A stretch of 17,825 nt of DNA from an uncultured Prevotella sp. (GTDB taxonomy: Bacteria > Bacteroidota > Bacteroidia > Bacteroidales > Bacteroidaceae). Below the pieces are notes generated by a model. That model was not told where the DNA came from and searched no databases. It worked only from the letters and a program-made list of their open reading frames with translations. Below, one piece after another: positions 8,101 to 14,333 of the stretch. Made by a program: the position numbers and the translations under genes. The stretch covers positions 1 through 17,825 of the forward strand of contig CAKQEI010000053.1 of assembly GCA_934230115.1 (NCBI GenBank). Direction: 5' to 3'. Position 1 is the first letter of the stretch; each line of letters begins with the position of its first letter.

Positions 8101-8172
8101 AAGGAAAAGATAATAAGCCTAATCAAGAAGGATAAGATAATAAGCCTAATCAAGAAGGAAAAGAAAAAGGCT
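8101..8172. repeat. 27-bp tandem repeat after the second TPR gene
   Basis: Two adjacent 27-bp units (8101-8127 and 8128-8154) differ at one base; each contains GATAATAAGCCTAATCAAG. A partial third unit (AAGGAAAAGAAAAAGGCT) follows at 8155-8172. Read in the frame of the upstream TPR gene past its TGA, the units spell EGKDNKPNQ, EG-stop-DNKPNQ and EGKEKG. Confidence 0.9.
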
Positions 8173-8182
8173 AAAACAAACA

Positions 8183-8235
8183 GTAGGAGAGGAGTAAAAC
8201 TCAATTAAGGAAGTTTTGCCCCTCTCCTACATTTT
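8183..8235. terminator. Bidirectional terminator between TPR gene and bcp
   Basis: GTAGGAGAGG (8183-8192) pairs with CCTCTCCTAC (8221-8230), and after a small internal loop AAAACT pairs with AGTTTT. ATTTTTATT follows on the plus strand, and the opposite side is also T-rich when read on the minus strand. It lies between two convergent genes, as a shared terminator would. Confidence 0.85.
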
Positions 8236-8247
8236 TATTAACTGAAC

Positions 8248-8271
8248 TTTCACAAGCGAAAGAAGTTAAGG
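8248..8271 (-). repeat. 24-bp dispersed repeat, copy 1
   Basis: On the minus strand this reads CCTTAACTTCTTTCGCTTGT followed by GAAA. The same 24 bases with one change (T to C) occur at 17646-17669. The 3' half is a small hairpin (TTTCGC/GYGAAA). Here it lies just downstream of the bcp stop. Confidence 0.85.
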
Positions 8272-8320
8272 CTCACACGATATTTGGAGTGATGTAAACA
8301 GAAATCAATAATCCACCAGT

Positions 8321-8785
8321 CTACTTATTATTGATATAATCTAATATCTGCTCCGCATGAATCTTCGTCTTTATTTCCTTCGGAGTGAAAATCTTTTCTA
8401 TCACGCCCTCCTCGTTCACCAGGTAAGTGGTGCGTAGAATGCCGATAGTCTTGCGTCCGCAAGTCACCTTTTCGCCCCAGCATCCAAGTTCCTGCAACAA
8501 TGTAGTCTCCGTGTCGGCAATAAGCGGAAACTGCAAGCCCTTGGCCTCGGCAAATTTCTTCTGCAGAGCCTGTTTGTCCTTGCTCACGCCAATAATCTCG
8601 TAGCCTGCGGCAGCCAATTCCTCCTTGTGCGCCTGCAACGAGCAAGCCTCGGCTGTGCATCCGCTCGTGTTGGCTTTGGGATAGCTGTAGAGTACAATCT
8701 TGCGACCGCGATAGTCGCTCGCCTTAATCTCGCGTCCGTCCTGGTCGATGCCAAGAACCTCCGGAATCTTATCTCCTACTGTCAT
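8321..8785 (-). CDS. bcp: Thioredoxin-dependent peroxiredoxin, Bcp/PrxQ type
   Basis: A 154-aa cytosolic thiol peroxidase that reduces hydrogen and organic peroxides using thioredoxin. The catalytic motif PxxxTxxC is P36-T40-C43 in YPKANTSGCTAEAC; C43 is the peroxidatic cysteine and C48, five residues later, is the resolving cysteine of the atypical two-Cys Bcp type. Further family features are IIGVSKD and FPLIADTE. Two extra cysteines (C102, C109) lie in a loop, with no role assigned. Length is typical. The start ATG at 8785 is 38 bases downstream of a -7 box at 8823-8830. It is transcribed convergently to the TPR gene and divergently from the haem operon, whose chemistry generates peroxide stress, but a regulatory link is only a guess. 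Confidence 0.95.
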   Translation of the reverse strand: MTVGDKIPEVLGIDQDGREIKASDYRGRKIVLYSYPKANTSGCTAEACSLQAHKEELAAAGYEIIGVSKDKQALQKKFAEAKGLQFPLIADTETTLLQELGCWGEKVTCGRKTIGILRTTYLVNEEGVIEKIFTPKEIKTKIHAEQILDYINNK

Positions 8786-8822
8786 AATTTTAGAGTTTTA
8801 AAAGGTTGTTTTTGAATGCCTG

Positions 8823-8830
8823 CAAAGTTA
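8823..8830 (-). promoter_or_regulatory. -7 box of the bcp promoter
   Basis: On the minus strand TAACTTTG fits the TAnnTTTG consensus and would give a leader of about 30 bases. No well-placed TTG is seen at -33, so the upstream element is weak. Confidence 0.5.
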
Positions 8831-8918
8831 CAAAATAAATTGCGGTTTTACCTATTAATACAATTTTTTTATCCATTCCATACACAATCGTGCATTTGCG
8901 AATACTAATTTTTAGGTA

Positions 8919-8949
8919 TTGCGTAAATTTGAAAACACTCGTAACTTTG
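8919..8949 (+). promoter_or_regulatory. Promoter of the haem-uptake operon
   Basis: TTG (8919-8921), 20-base spacing and TAACTTTG (8942-8949) match the Bacteroidota promoter pattern. Transcription would start near 8956, leaving a leader of about 130 bases that contains the 19-bp tandem repeats. Just upstream and overlapping the TTG, AATAC (8901-8905) and GTATT (8916-8920) are inverted, a possible operator for an iron- or haem-responsive regulator. Confidence 0.6.
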
Positions 8950-8968
8950 CAACCGTAAAAAAGAGGAT

Positions 8969-9044
8969 TTTCCTTCACCCGAAAGAATTTCTTTTACCCG
9001 AAAGATTTTCCTTCACCCGAACGAATTTCCTTCACCCGAAAGAT
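8969..9044 (+). repeat. Four 19-bp tandem repeats in the haem operon leader
   Basis: Units at 8969-8987, 8988-9006, 9007-9025 and 9026-9044 follow each other without spacers; consensus TTTCCTTCACCCGAAAGAW. Unit 2 reads CTTTTACCC instead of CCTTCACCC, and unit 3 has GAACGAA. They lie between the predicted transcription start and the ATG at 9090, so they would be transcribed. Each holds a short TTTC/GAAA inverted pair. Confidence 0.95.
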
Positions 9045-9089
9045 TCAATCAAATAAATAATAAATAAAAAAAGCAACAACCGATAATTT

Positions 9090-10094
9090 ATGAAGAAAAT
9101 TTTCACTCTCGTTTTCGCCACTCTCATGGCAGGTAATATGATGGCGCAGATGCACGGCGCCTTGAGTTTTGCAGGTGCTTCTACCGCAAATGTCTTGACT
9201 GTTGACGTTGAAAATGCAAGCGATACAGTAAGGTTTGAGATGGTCAGCACTTCTGCCGGCAACATCACAATTCCCCAGATAGTAAAGGACGACTTCGTCA
9301 TCCCCTCGTTCACCATCGAGAATGTGGCATTCGCTATGGGCACCAACCACGTGATAACCATGGACGACCAGACATTCGCCTCAAAGGTCATCGTCGACGG
9401 TAAGGAGAAAAACATAACCGGCTCTTCCTTGACAGGCACCTACAACATGGCCGACAATTCCCTCACACTCAAGGCCGTGTTCACCTATGGCTCTATGCCG
9501 TTCGACATGTCCTACGACATCAAGGCCTACTACATCAAGCCCGTGGCAAGCCCCATAACAGTCAACGTGGGCGGAGCATTCGAGTATGCCAACGAGGGCG
9601 TCACCTACAACGTGCGCAAGTATATGGAGGACGACGTGCAGAAGCTCGACGTGCAGATTCCTACCTACACCCTCGACAATACCGTCATGGGCAACCTCAC
9701 TCTTGGCACCTACACAGTTAAGGGCCTTACCTACGACGAGGAGAAGGGCGGATTCTACCGCGACTACAAGAACGACGGACTCACATTCCACTTCACAGCC
9801 GAGAACGAAGGCAAAAAGACCCTGGACGGCGACTACTCCTTCAACGACACCAAGGACAACAACATCCTCGTGAAGTACAACGGCAACAAGGTGGAGGACA
9901 TCATCAACACATTCCAGATGGGAGCCATGCCCTTCGCCATTGTCACCAAGTTCAACTCGCAGGCCACAGGCATCACCTCTGTCAAGAGCGACAAGAAGAA
10001 CGACGGCAGAATCTACAACCTCAACGGTCAGGTGGTGGATGAATACTACAAGGGAGTGGTTATTGTGAACGGAAAGAAATACATCAAGAAGTAG
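9090..10094 (+). CDS. Secreted protein with two calycin-like domains
   Basis: A 334-aa exported protein; signal peptide MKKIFTLVFATLMAGNMMAQ. The mature chain is beta-rich and seems to hold two related calycin-like (lipocalin-like) barrel domains of the kind known in Bacteroidota, at about residues 21-145 and 150-285; both contain a basic-acidic strand pattern and a GSMPF or GAMPF stretch near the end (YGSMPFDMSY; MGAMPFAIVT). The C-terminus (GRIYNLNGQVVDEYYKGVVI, then VNGKKYIKK) is the short tail typical of Prevotella surface or secreted proteins. It is the first gene after the operon promoter, 47 bases before the HmuY-like gene with no terminator between. Ligand unknown; position suggests binding of a hydrophobic compound such as haem, as an inference only. 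Confidence 0.78.
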   Translation: MKKIFTLVFATLMAGNMMAQMHGALSFAGASTANVLTVDVENASDTVRFEMVSTSAGNITIPQIVKDDFVIPSFTIENVAFAMGTNHVITMDDQTFASKVIVDGKEKNITGSSLTGTYNMADNSLTLKAVFTYGSMPFDMSYDIKAYYIKPVASPITVNVGGAFEYANEGVTYNVRKYMEDDVQKLDVQIPTYTLDNTVMGNLTLGTYTVKGLTYDEEKGGFYRDYKNDGLTFHFTAENEGKKTLDGDYSFNDTKDNNILVKYNGNKVEDIINTFQMGAMPFAIVTKFNSQATGITSVKSDKKNDGRIYNLNGQVVDEYYKGVVIVNGKKYIKK

Positions 10095-10141
10095 AAAACG
10101 CAGTATTTTGATATTGATTAAGTAGTATAGTTATTATATTG

Positions 10142-10963
10142 ATGAAGAATATGATAAGAACGACCGTTGCAGGGGTGGGCATAATGATGCTCACCTCTTG
10201 CAACGGTCTTTTTGACGATATATACGACCATCCGCAGCCCATTGTCCCTGCCAAGGGACAGCTTGTGATTGACGCCACCAGTTGGACCGACTGGTATTAT
10301 GTCGACCTCAACCGTCTGCACCAGCTTACTGTGGATGGCGACGAGCAGGCCTTGCTCAAGGCGCAGACCGAGTTCGAGCCCTATCCCATACCAATGGATG
10401 CCACAGGCGACCGTGTGGACAAGCCCACAACCGACGGCTCCGGCTCAACCGCAACCCAGGGCAAGAAGGCAGGCCAGTATATGTATTGGTTCGACGTCTT
10501 TGGAGCAGGCTTCAAGCACAACACCTTCTGCTATTTCACTCCAACAGCCAAGCAGACCGCTCCCGCCGACTGGACCATTGCCGTACATCGCAACAACGTG
10601 CGCACCAACGGAGGAGCCGTGCTCGAAACCACCTACACCTCTATGGACCAGCTGCCCCCGTCGAGCGAAGCCTTCAGCAACATGACGTTCACACCCGACG
10701 AGTGGACCGAGAACGAGGTGTGGGACAGCCAGGAACAGATGCTCTTAGGCTACGTACCCTCGCAGGGCATTGAGCTGAACCGGGTGCTCTCGTCGTGGCT
10801 TAGTATGGAGATACCGCCCATGCCGCCCTCATTCAGCATGAACAACCATGTGTTCATACTCCGGCTCAACGATGGCACCCATGCCGCCTTGCAGCTTGAG
10901 AACTATCTCTCGCCAAAAGGCACAAAGTGTTATCTCACAATCAACTACAAGTATCCTTATTGA
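10142..10963 (+). CDS. HmuY-family haem-binding lipoprotein
   Basis: A 273-aa outer-membrane lipoprotein. The signal peptide ends in the lipobox LTSC with C20 as the lipidated residue. The HmuY-family pattern is visible: VIDATSWTDWYYVDLN, then DWTIAVHRNNVRTNGG (143-158), SMEIPPMPPSFSMNNHVFIL (221-240), and a final LTINYKY strand. HmuY proteins capture haem outside the cell and pass it to a TonB receptor, here the next gene (40 bases downstream). P. gingivalis HmuY uses two histidines, while relatives from Tannerella and Prevotella use methionines; the methionines M222, M227 and M233 are candidates here. A TTG codon directly before the ATG is frame-open, but the ATG at 10142 gives the better signal peptide. 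Confidence 0.85.
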   Translation: MKNMIRTTVAGVGIMMLTSCNGLFDDIYDHPQPIVPAKGQLVIDATSWTDWYYVDLNRLHQLTVDGDEQALLKAQTEFEPYPIPMDATGDRVDKPTTDGSGSTATQGKKAGQYMYWFDVFGAGFKHNTFCYFTPTAKQTAPADWTIAVHRNNVRTNGGAVLETTYTSMDQLPPSSEAFSNMTFTPDEWTENEVWDSQEQMLLGYVPSQGIELNRVLSSWLSMEIPPMPPSFSMNNHVFILRLNDGTHAALQLENYLSPKGTKCYLTINYKYPY

Positions 10964-11003
10964 ACACAGGGGTGCAACAAAACAAAATGAACAAGAAACA
11001 AAG

Positions 11004-13031
11004 ATGAAGAACCCATTACTCCTCTCCATTCTCCTGGCAAGTGCCTCATGCCATGCGGCAGCCGCGCAGAATACATCCCTTGCGGCAGCCACGCAGGACA
11101 CTCTCTCCGCGGCAGCCGCGCAGGAAGCCTTCCTCGATTCCATAAGCCGCCAGTTCTGTCTCGACGAGGTGGTGGTGACAGGCACACGCACCCCAAAGTT
11201 CCTTAAGGACACCCCCATACAGACCCGCGTGATAAGCTCCAAGGACATAGCCAAGCTCGACGCCACCAACGTGCAGGACCTGCTTCAGCAGGAACTCCCC
11301 GGCGTAGAGTTCTCATATGCCATGAACCAACAGACCCACCTCAACTTCTCGGGCTTTGGCGGACAGGGAGTGCTCTTCCTCGTAGACGGCGAGCGGCTCG
11401 CAGGCGAGACCATGGACGATGTCGACTTCACACGCCTCAGCATGGACAACGTCGAGCGCATAGAGATTGTGAAGGGAGCCGCATCAGCCCTCTACGGCAG
11501 CAACGCCACGGGCGGAGTGATAAACATCATAACCAAGCGAAGCCAGAAGCCCATAACGCTCAACGCCAACGCACGATACGCCAAGCACAACGAACAACGC
11601 TACGGACTCTCCTTCGGACTCAACAGCAGCCATTGGAACAACATGCTGACTGCCAACTTCAACCGCCTCGACAACTACGACGTGCACAGCGCAGACAACC
11701 CCGTCACACGCATCATTTCCACAGTTTATGGCGACAAAACCATCAACCTCAAGGAGCAATTAGTGTGGAGCCCAACAACCAACTTCCATCTTACGGGACG
11801 TGCAGGATACTTCTTTCGCGAGACAGTAAGGTCGGCCGACCAGCCCGAACGCTACCGCGACTTCACAGGTGGACTGCGCATGAACTGGACCCTTGGCGAG
11901 CAAGACAACCTGCAGGCAAGCTACGCATTCGACCAGTACGACAAGTCGGACTACCAGCGCATCACACGCCTCGACATACGCGACTACAGCAACGTGCAGA
12001 ACTCCATCCGTCTGCTCTACAACCACTCCTTCCTCTCGGGCGACGTGCTCACCATCGGATCCGACTTCATGCACGACTATCTTTTCAACACCAATCTCGA
12101 AGGCGAAACCCGAAAGCAGGACTCATGGGACATCTTTGCACAATACGACCTGCAACTCAACAACAAATGGGAACTCGTGGGAGCATTACGCTACGACTAT
12201 TTCTCCGACGGAAAGGAGTCGCATCTCACACCCAAGCTCAACCTATGCTACAAGCCCATGCGCAACCTCAAAATACGCGCCGGATACGGCATGGGCTTCC
12301 GCGCCCCAACGCTCAAGGAGAAGTACTACAACTTCGACATGTCGGGTATATGGATTGTAGAGGGCAACGCCAACCTTAAGTCGGAAGTGAGCCACAACCT
12401 CAACCTCTCGGCCGAATACACCAAGGGCCACTACAACTTCACGGCATCGCTCTATTACAATAGGGTGAAGAACAAGCTTGCCACAACGGCTCCCTACTTC
12501 AAGACAGCCACCGACAAGCTGCCCTATCTGCCTTACTCCAATCTCGACGACTATAGCGTGTGCGGAGGCGAGATTGGAGCACAGGCCAAATGGAACAACG
12601 GCTTTGGCGCGCGCCTCACCTATGCCTACACCAAGGAGCAGCTCGCCAAGGACAAGCACGGCAACACCATCAACAACCAGTACATACCCGCACGCGAACA
12701 TGCCCTCAACGCCCGCCTCGACTACGACCGTCAGTTCACCAAACACTACGGTCTGAACCTGGGCCTACAGGGACGACTGCTCTCCGGCGTGCACAACGTG
12801 GAGTACAAGGACTACTACGACGTGACGAAGGGCACCGTCCCCGTCGCCTATCCTGCCTACACTATCTGGAAGCTCTCGATCGTGCAACGCCTTGGAGACG
12901 CCATAAAGCTGAATGCCGCGCTCGACAATCTCTTCGGCTACAAGCCCAAGTATTATTACCTCAACAGTCCTATTACCGACGGAATTAACGTCCAAGTAGG
13001 AATTTCGATAGACATAGACAAAATATTTTAA
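11004..13031 (+). CDS. HmuR-like TonB-dependent haem receptor
   Basis: A 675-aa outer-membrane beta-barrel with plug, powered by TonB-ExbBD. Signal peptide about residues 1-22 (LLLSILLASASCHAAAA). Next come three 9-aa repeats, a TonB-box-like DEVVVTGTRTP, and the plug with LQQELPGV, FLVDGERL, VERIEIVKGAASALYGSNAT and GGVINIITKR. The barrel contains FRAP at 432-435 and NANL at 455-458, matching the FRAP/NPNL pair of haem receptors; the histidine usually found between these motifs is absent, and M446 lies there. The chain ends with an aromatic strand (ISIDIDKIF). The start ATG at 11004 is chosen because the frame-open extension back to 10848 lies inside the upstream HmuY-like gene. It is followed 21 bases later by the membrane-protein gene. 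Confidence 0.93.
   Translation: MKNPLLLSILLASASCHAAAAQNTSLAAATQDTLSAAAAQEAFLDSISRQFCLDEVVVTGTRTPKFLKDTPIQTRVISSKDIAKLDATNVQDLLQQELPGVEFSYAMNQQTHLNFSGFGGQGVLFLVDGERLAGETMDDVDFTRLSMDNVERIEIVKGAASALYGSNATGGVINIITKRSQKPITLNANARYAKHNEQRYGLSFGLNSSHWNNMLTANFNRLDNYDVHSADNPVTRIISTVYGDKTINLKEQLVWSPTTNFHLTGRAGYFFRETVRSADQPERYRDFTGGLRMNWTLGEQDNLQASYAFDQYDKSDYQRITRLDIRDYSNVQNSIRLLYNHSFLSGDVLTIGSDFMHDYLFNTNLEGETRKQDSWDIFAQYDLQLNNKWELVGALRYDYFSDGKESHLTPKLNLCYKPMRNLKIRAGYGMGFRAPTLKEKYYNFDMSGIWIVEGNANLKSEVSHNLNLSAEYTKGHYNFTASLYYNRVKNKLATTAPYFKTATDKLPYLPYSNLDDYSVCGGEIGAQAKWNNGFGARLTYAYTKEQLAKDKHGNTINNQYIPAREHALNARLDYDRQFTKHYGLNLGLQGRLLSGVHNVEYKDYYDVTKGTVPVAYPAYTIWKLSIVQRLGDAIKLNAALDNLFGYKPKYYYLNSPITDGINVQVGISIDIDKIF
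11055..11135 (+). repeat. 27-bp (9-aa) repeats at the receptor N-terminus
   Basis: GCGGCAGCCGCGCAG occurs at 11055-11069 and 11109-11123, with a one-base variant at 11082-11096, at exact 27-base spacing. In frame this encodes AAAAQNTSL, AAATQDTLS and AAAAQEAFL, between the signal peptide and the TonB box. Confidence 0.9.
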
Positions 13032-13052
13032 ACAATAAAACGTTAAAGAATT

Positions 13053-13907
13053 ATGAAATTAAATTGGTGGAAATCGATAGCATCATTCGTCCTTGTGCTC
13101 TTTACCATGCCCTTGGGCCATGCTATGATGATGATAATGGAGAAGAACATGACACCCGAGGCTCTGCACTACTCGGCGTTTCTCATGGGTTTCGTGGGCT
13201 TGCTGACAGTCGTAAGCGGAGTGTTCGTCAAGGGCGACACCAAGCAGACCCTCTTCGGGCTTATAGGTGGCTTGCTCTTCTGGACCGGATGGGTGGAGTT
13301 CCTATTCCAGTACTACGCCACGCGATGGGGCACTCAGCCCGAGATTGAGAATGGCGAGGTGGTCACCAAGCCCGAGTATCTCATCCTGCCAGCCTCCTTC
13401 GGCATGTGGATGATGGTGATGACGCTCTACATCTTCTCCACAAAGAACGGATGCAACTTCATCAACTGGTGGCAACGCACCATCCTGCGCTCGCGCAAGA
13501 ACGAGATAGCCGCACGCCCTATGACCCATCACACGAGCATCGTCACCTTCATGGAGCTCAACATGATTCTCTGGGCAAGCTATCTGCTGCTGATGTTCTG
13601 CTACGACAAGAACTTCCTCGGCGACCGCCATCCCGTCACGAGCATCGTGGCAGGAGCCTGTCTGCTCGGCAGCTTCTTCATCTTCAAGAAGCAGCTCAAG
13701 CTCTCGTCGTGGGGGCCCAACATCCGCATGGCCATAGCCACAGTCGTGGTGTTCTGGGTGCCGGTAGAGGTGCTCGGGCGTCTCGACTTCTTCAGGGAGT
13801 TTTGGGTTGAGCCCGAGAATTATGCCACACAGATGATAAGCATCCTCGTGGCGTTCATCGTGCTCTTGGCCTACATCTTCGTGGCTGCCCGAAAGAAGAA
13901 GCATTAA
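13053..13907 (+). CDS. Unknown eight-helix membrane protein of the haem operon
   Basis: A 284-aa integral membrane protein whose family I do not recognise. Hydrophobic stretches suggest eight helices at about 9-29, 39-59, 66-87, 109-129, 166-184, 194-211, 223-242 and 259-279, with a basic end (ARKKKH). There is no cleavable signal peptide, so it is placed in the inner membrane. Histidines H23 (first helix, LGHAMMMIME), H39 and the pair H159-H160 (MTHHTSIV) could bind haem or metal, but this is only a suggestion. Its ATG is 21 bases after the receptor stop, so it belongs to the same transcript. It stands where hmuS or permease genes follow hmuYR in Porphyromonas but does not look like HmuSTUV. 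Confidence 0.75.
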   Translation: MKLNWWKSIASFVLVLFTMPLGHAMMMIMEKNMTPEALHYSAFLMGFVGLLTVVSGVFVKGDTKQTLFGLIGGLLFWTGWVEFLFQYYATRWGTQPEIENGEVVTKPEYLILPASFGMWMMVMTLYIFSTKNGCNFINWWQRTILRSRKNEIAARPMTHHTSIVTFMELNMILWASYLLLMFCYDKNFLGDRHPVTSIVAGACLLGSFFIFKKQLKLSSWGPNIRMAIATVVVFWVPVEVLGRLDFFREFWVEPENYATQMISILVAFIVLLAYIFVAARKKKH

Positions 13908-13908
13908 C

Positions 13909-13963
13909 CAGTAGGACCAATACGCCCTGCTTATTCAGTAGAACCAATACGCCCTGAAAGGGC
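13909..13963. repeat. Tandem partial copies of the CGCCCTG palindrome unit
   Basis: CAGTAGGACCAATACGCCCTG (13909-13929, first 20 bases shown by pattern) is repeated 27 bases later at 13936-13956 with one mismatch. Only the second copy carries the full palindrome GCCCTGAAAGGGC (13951-13963). The first copy seems truncated. It begins directly after the membrane-protein stop. Confidence 0.85.
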
Positions 13964-13979
13964 AAAATCTCCATAGGAT

Positions 13980-14216
13980 GGTGTGTCAAAAGTCATAATC
14001 GATACGCCCTGAAAGGGCAAAAGTACATAGCCCAGGGCAACGCCCTGGGTATATAGCATTCAAAAGACAATGCGCCCTGTAAGGGCAACTATCTGTGGCT
14101 CAATAGAGTTGCCCTTACAGGGCGATAGTTTCTATAAATCTTTTTACCCAGGGCGTTGCCCTGGGCTATGGAGAATATTGGGCTTTCAGCCCGCGTTGTT
14201 TGAGTTTTGACACACC
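13980..14216. repeat. 237-bp concentric fold-back element (REP/MITE-like)
   Basis: Several inverted repeats share one centre near 14098. Outer arms: GGTGTGTCAAAAGTC at 13980-13994 against 14202-14216 (one mismatch). Next: the GCCCTGAAAGGGC palindrome at 14006-14018 against GGGCTTTCAGCCC at 14180-14192. Middle: a perfect 26-bp pair at 14026-14051 and 14145-14170, itself containing CCCAGGGC-AAC-GCCCTGGG. Inner: a 19-bp pair at 14072-14090 and 14108-14126 around GCCCTGTAAGGGC with a mismatch at the end. No ORF or transposase is inside, and no clear target-site duplication is seen. GCCCTGAAAGGGC and CCCAGGGC words are common in Bacteroidales intergenic DNA (recall). It fills most of the 426-base spacer 13908-14333. 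Confidence 0.9.
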
Positions 14217-14234
14217 TTCTAAAAGAATATAAAA

Positions 14235-14281
14235 ATCCAACGCCCTGCGCTCGGCTTTGTCGAGCGCAGGGCGCATTGGAT
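14235..14281. repeat. Long stable hairpin upstream of the PepSY gene
   Basis: CGCCCTGCGCTCG (14241-14253) pairs perfectly with CGAGCGCAGGGCG (14261-14273) around GCTTTGT; the flanks ATCCAA and TTGGAT extend the stem to 19 pairs with a two-base bulge. On the minus strand it is followed by TTTTTATATTCTTTT, so it looks like a minus-strand terminator, although no minus-strand gene feeds it. The CGCCCTGCG stem relates it to the adjacent fold-back element. Confidence 0.85.
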
Positions 14282-14282
14282 G

Positions 14283-14312
14283 TTGATGACTCACTCCCTT
14301 ATAATATATTTA
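14283..14312 (+). promoter_or_regulatory. Possible promoter of the PepSY gene
   Basis: TTG (14283-14285), 19-base spacing and TATATTTA (14305-14312) match the Bacteroidota pattern except for the final A. Transcription would start near 14319, about 15 bases before the ATG. This would let the gene be expressed independently of the upstream operon. Confidence 0.4.
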
Positions 14313-14333
14313 ATTCCCTTAAATTAATAAACG

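Noticed and set aside
7830..8204. 124-aa minus frame with repeated hydrophobic FLIRLII segments
   Set aside because: The hydrophobic repeats are just the 27-bp DNA repeat read backwards, overlapping a terminator and the TPR gene.
8969..9044. CRISPR array
   Set aside because: The 19-bp units are contiguous with no spacers, and no cas genes are present.
10848..11003. Upstream extension of the TonB receptor frame
   Set aside because: It overlaps the end of the HmuY-like gene and would bury the signal peptide; the ATG at 11004 gives a normal export signal.
13980..14216. Target-site duplication around the fold-back element
   Set aside because: The flanking bases (CCATAGGAT and TTCTAAAAG) are not repeated, so insertion could not be proven.
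13909..14281. CRISPR array in the palindrome-rich spacer
   Set aside because: Repeats are mutually inverted, concentric and of mixed length, with no regular spacers.
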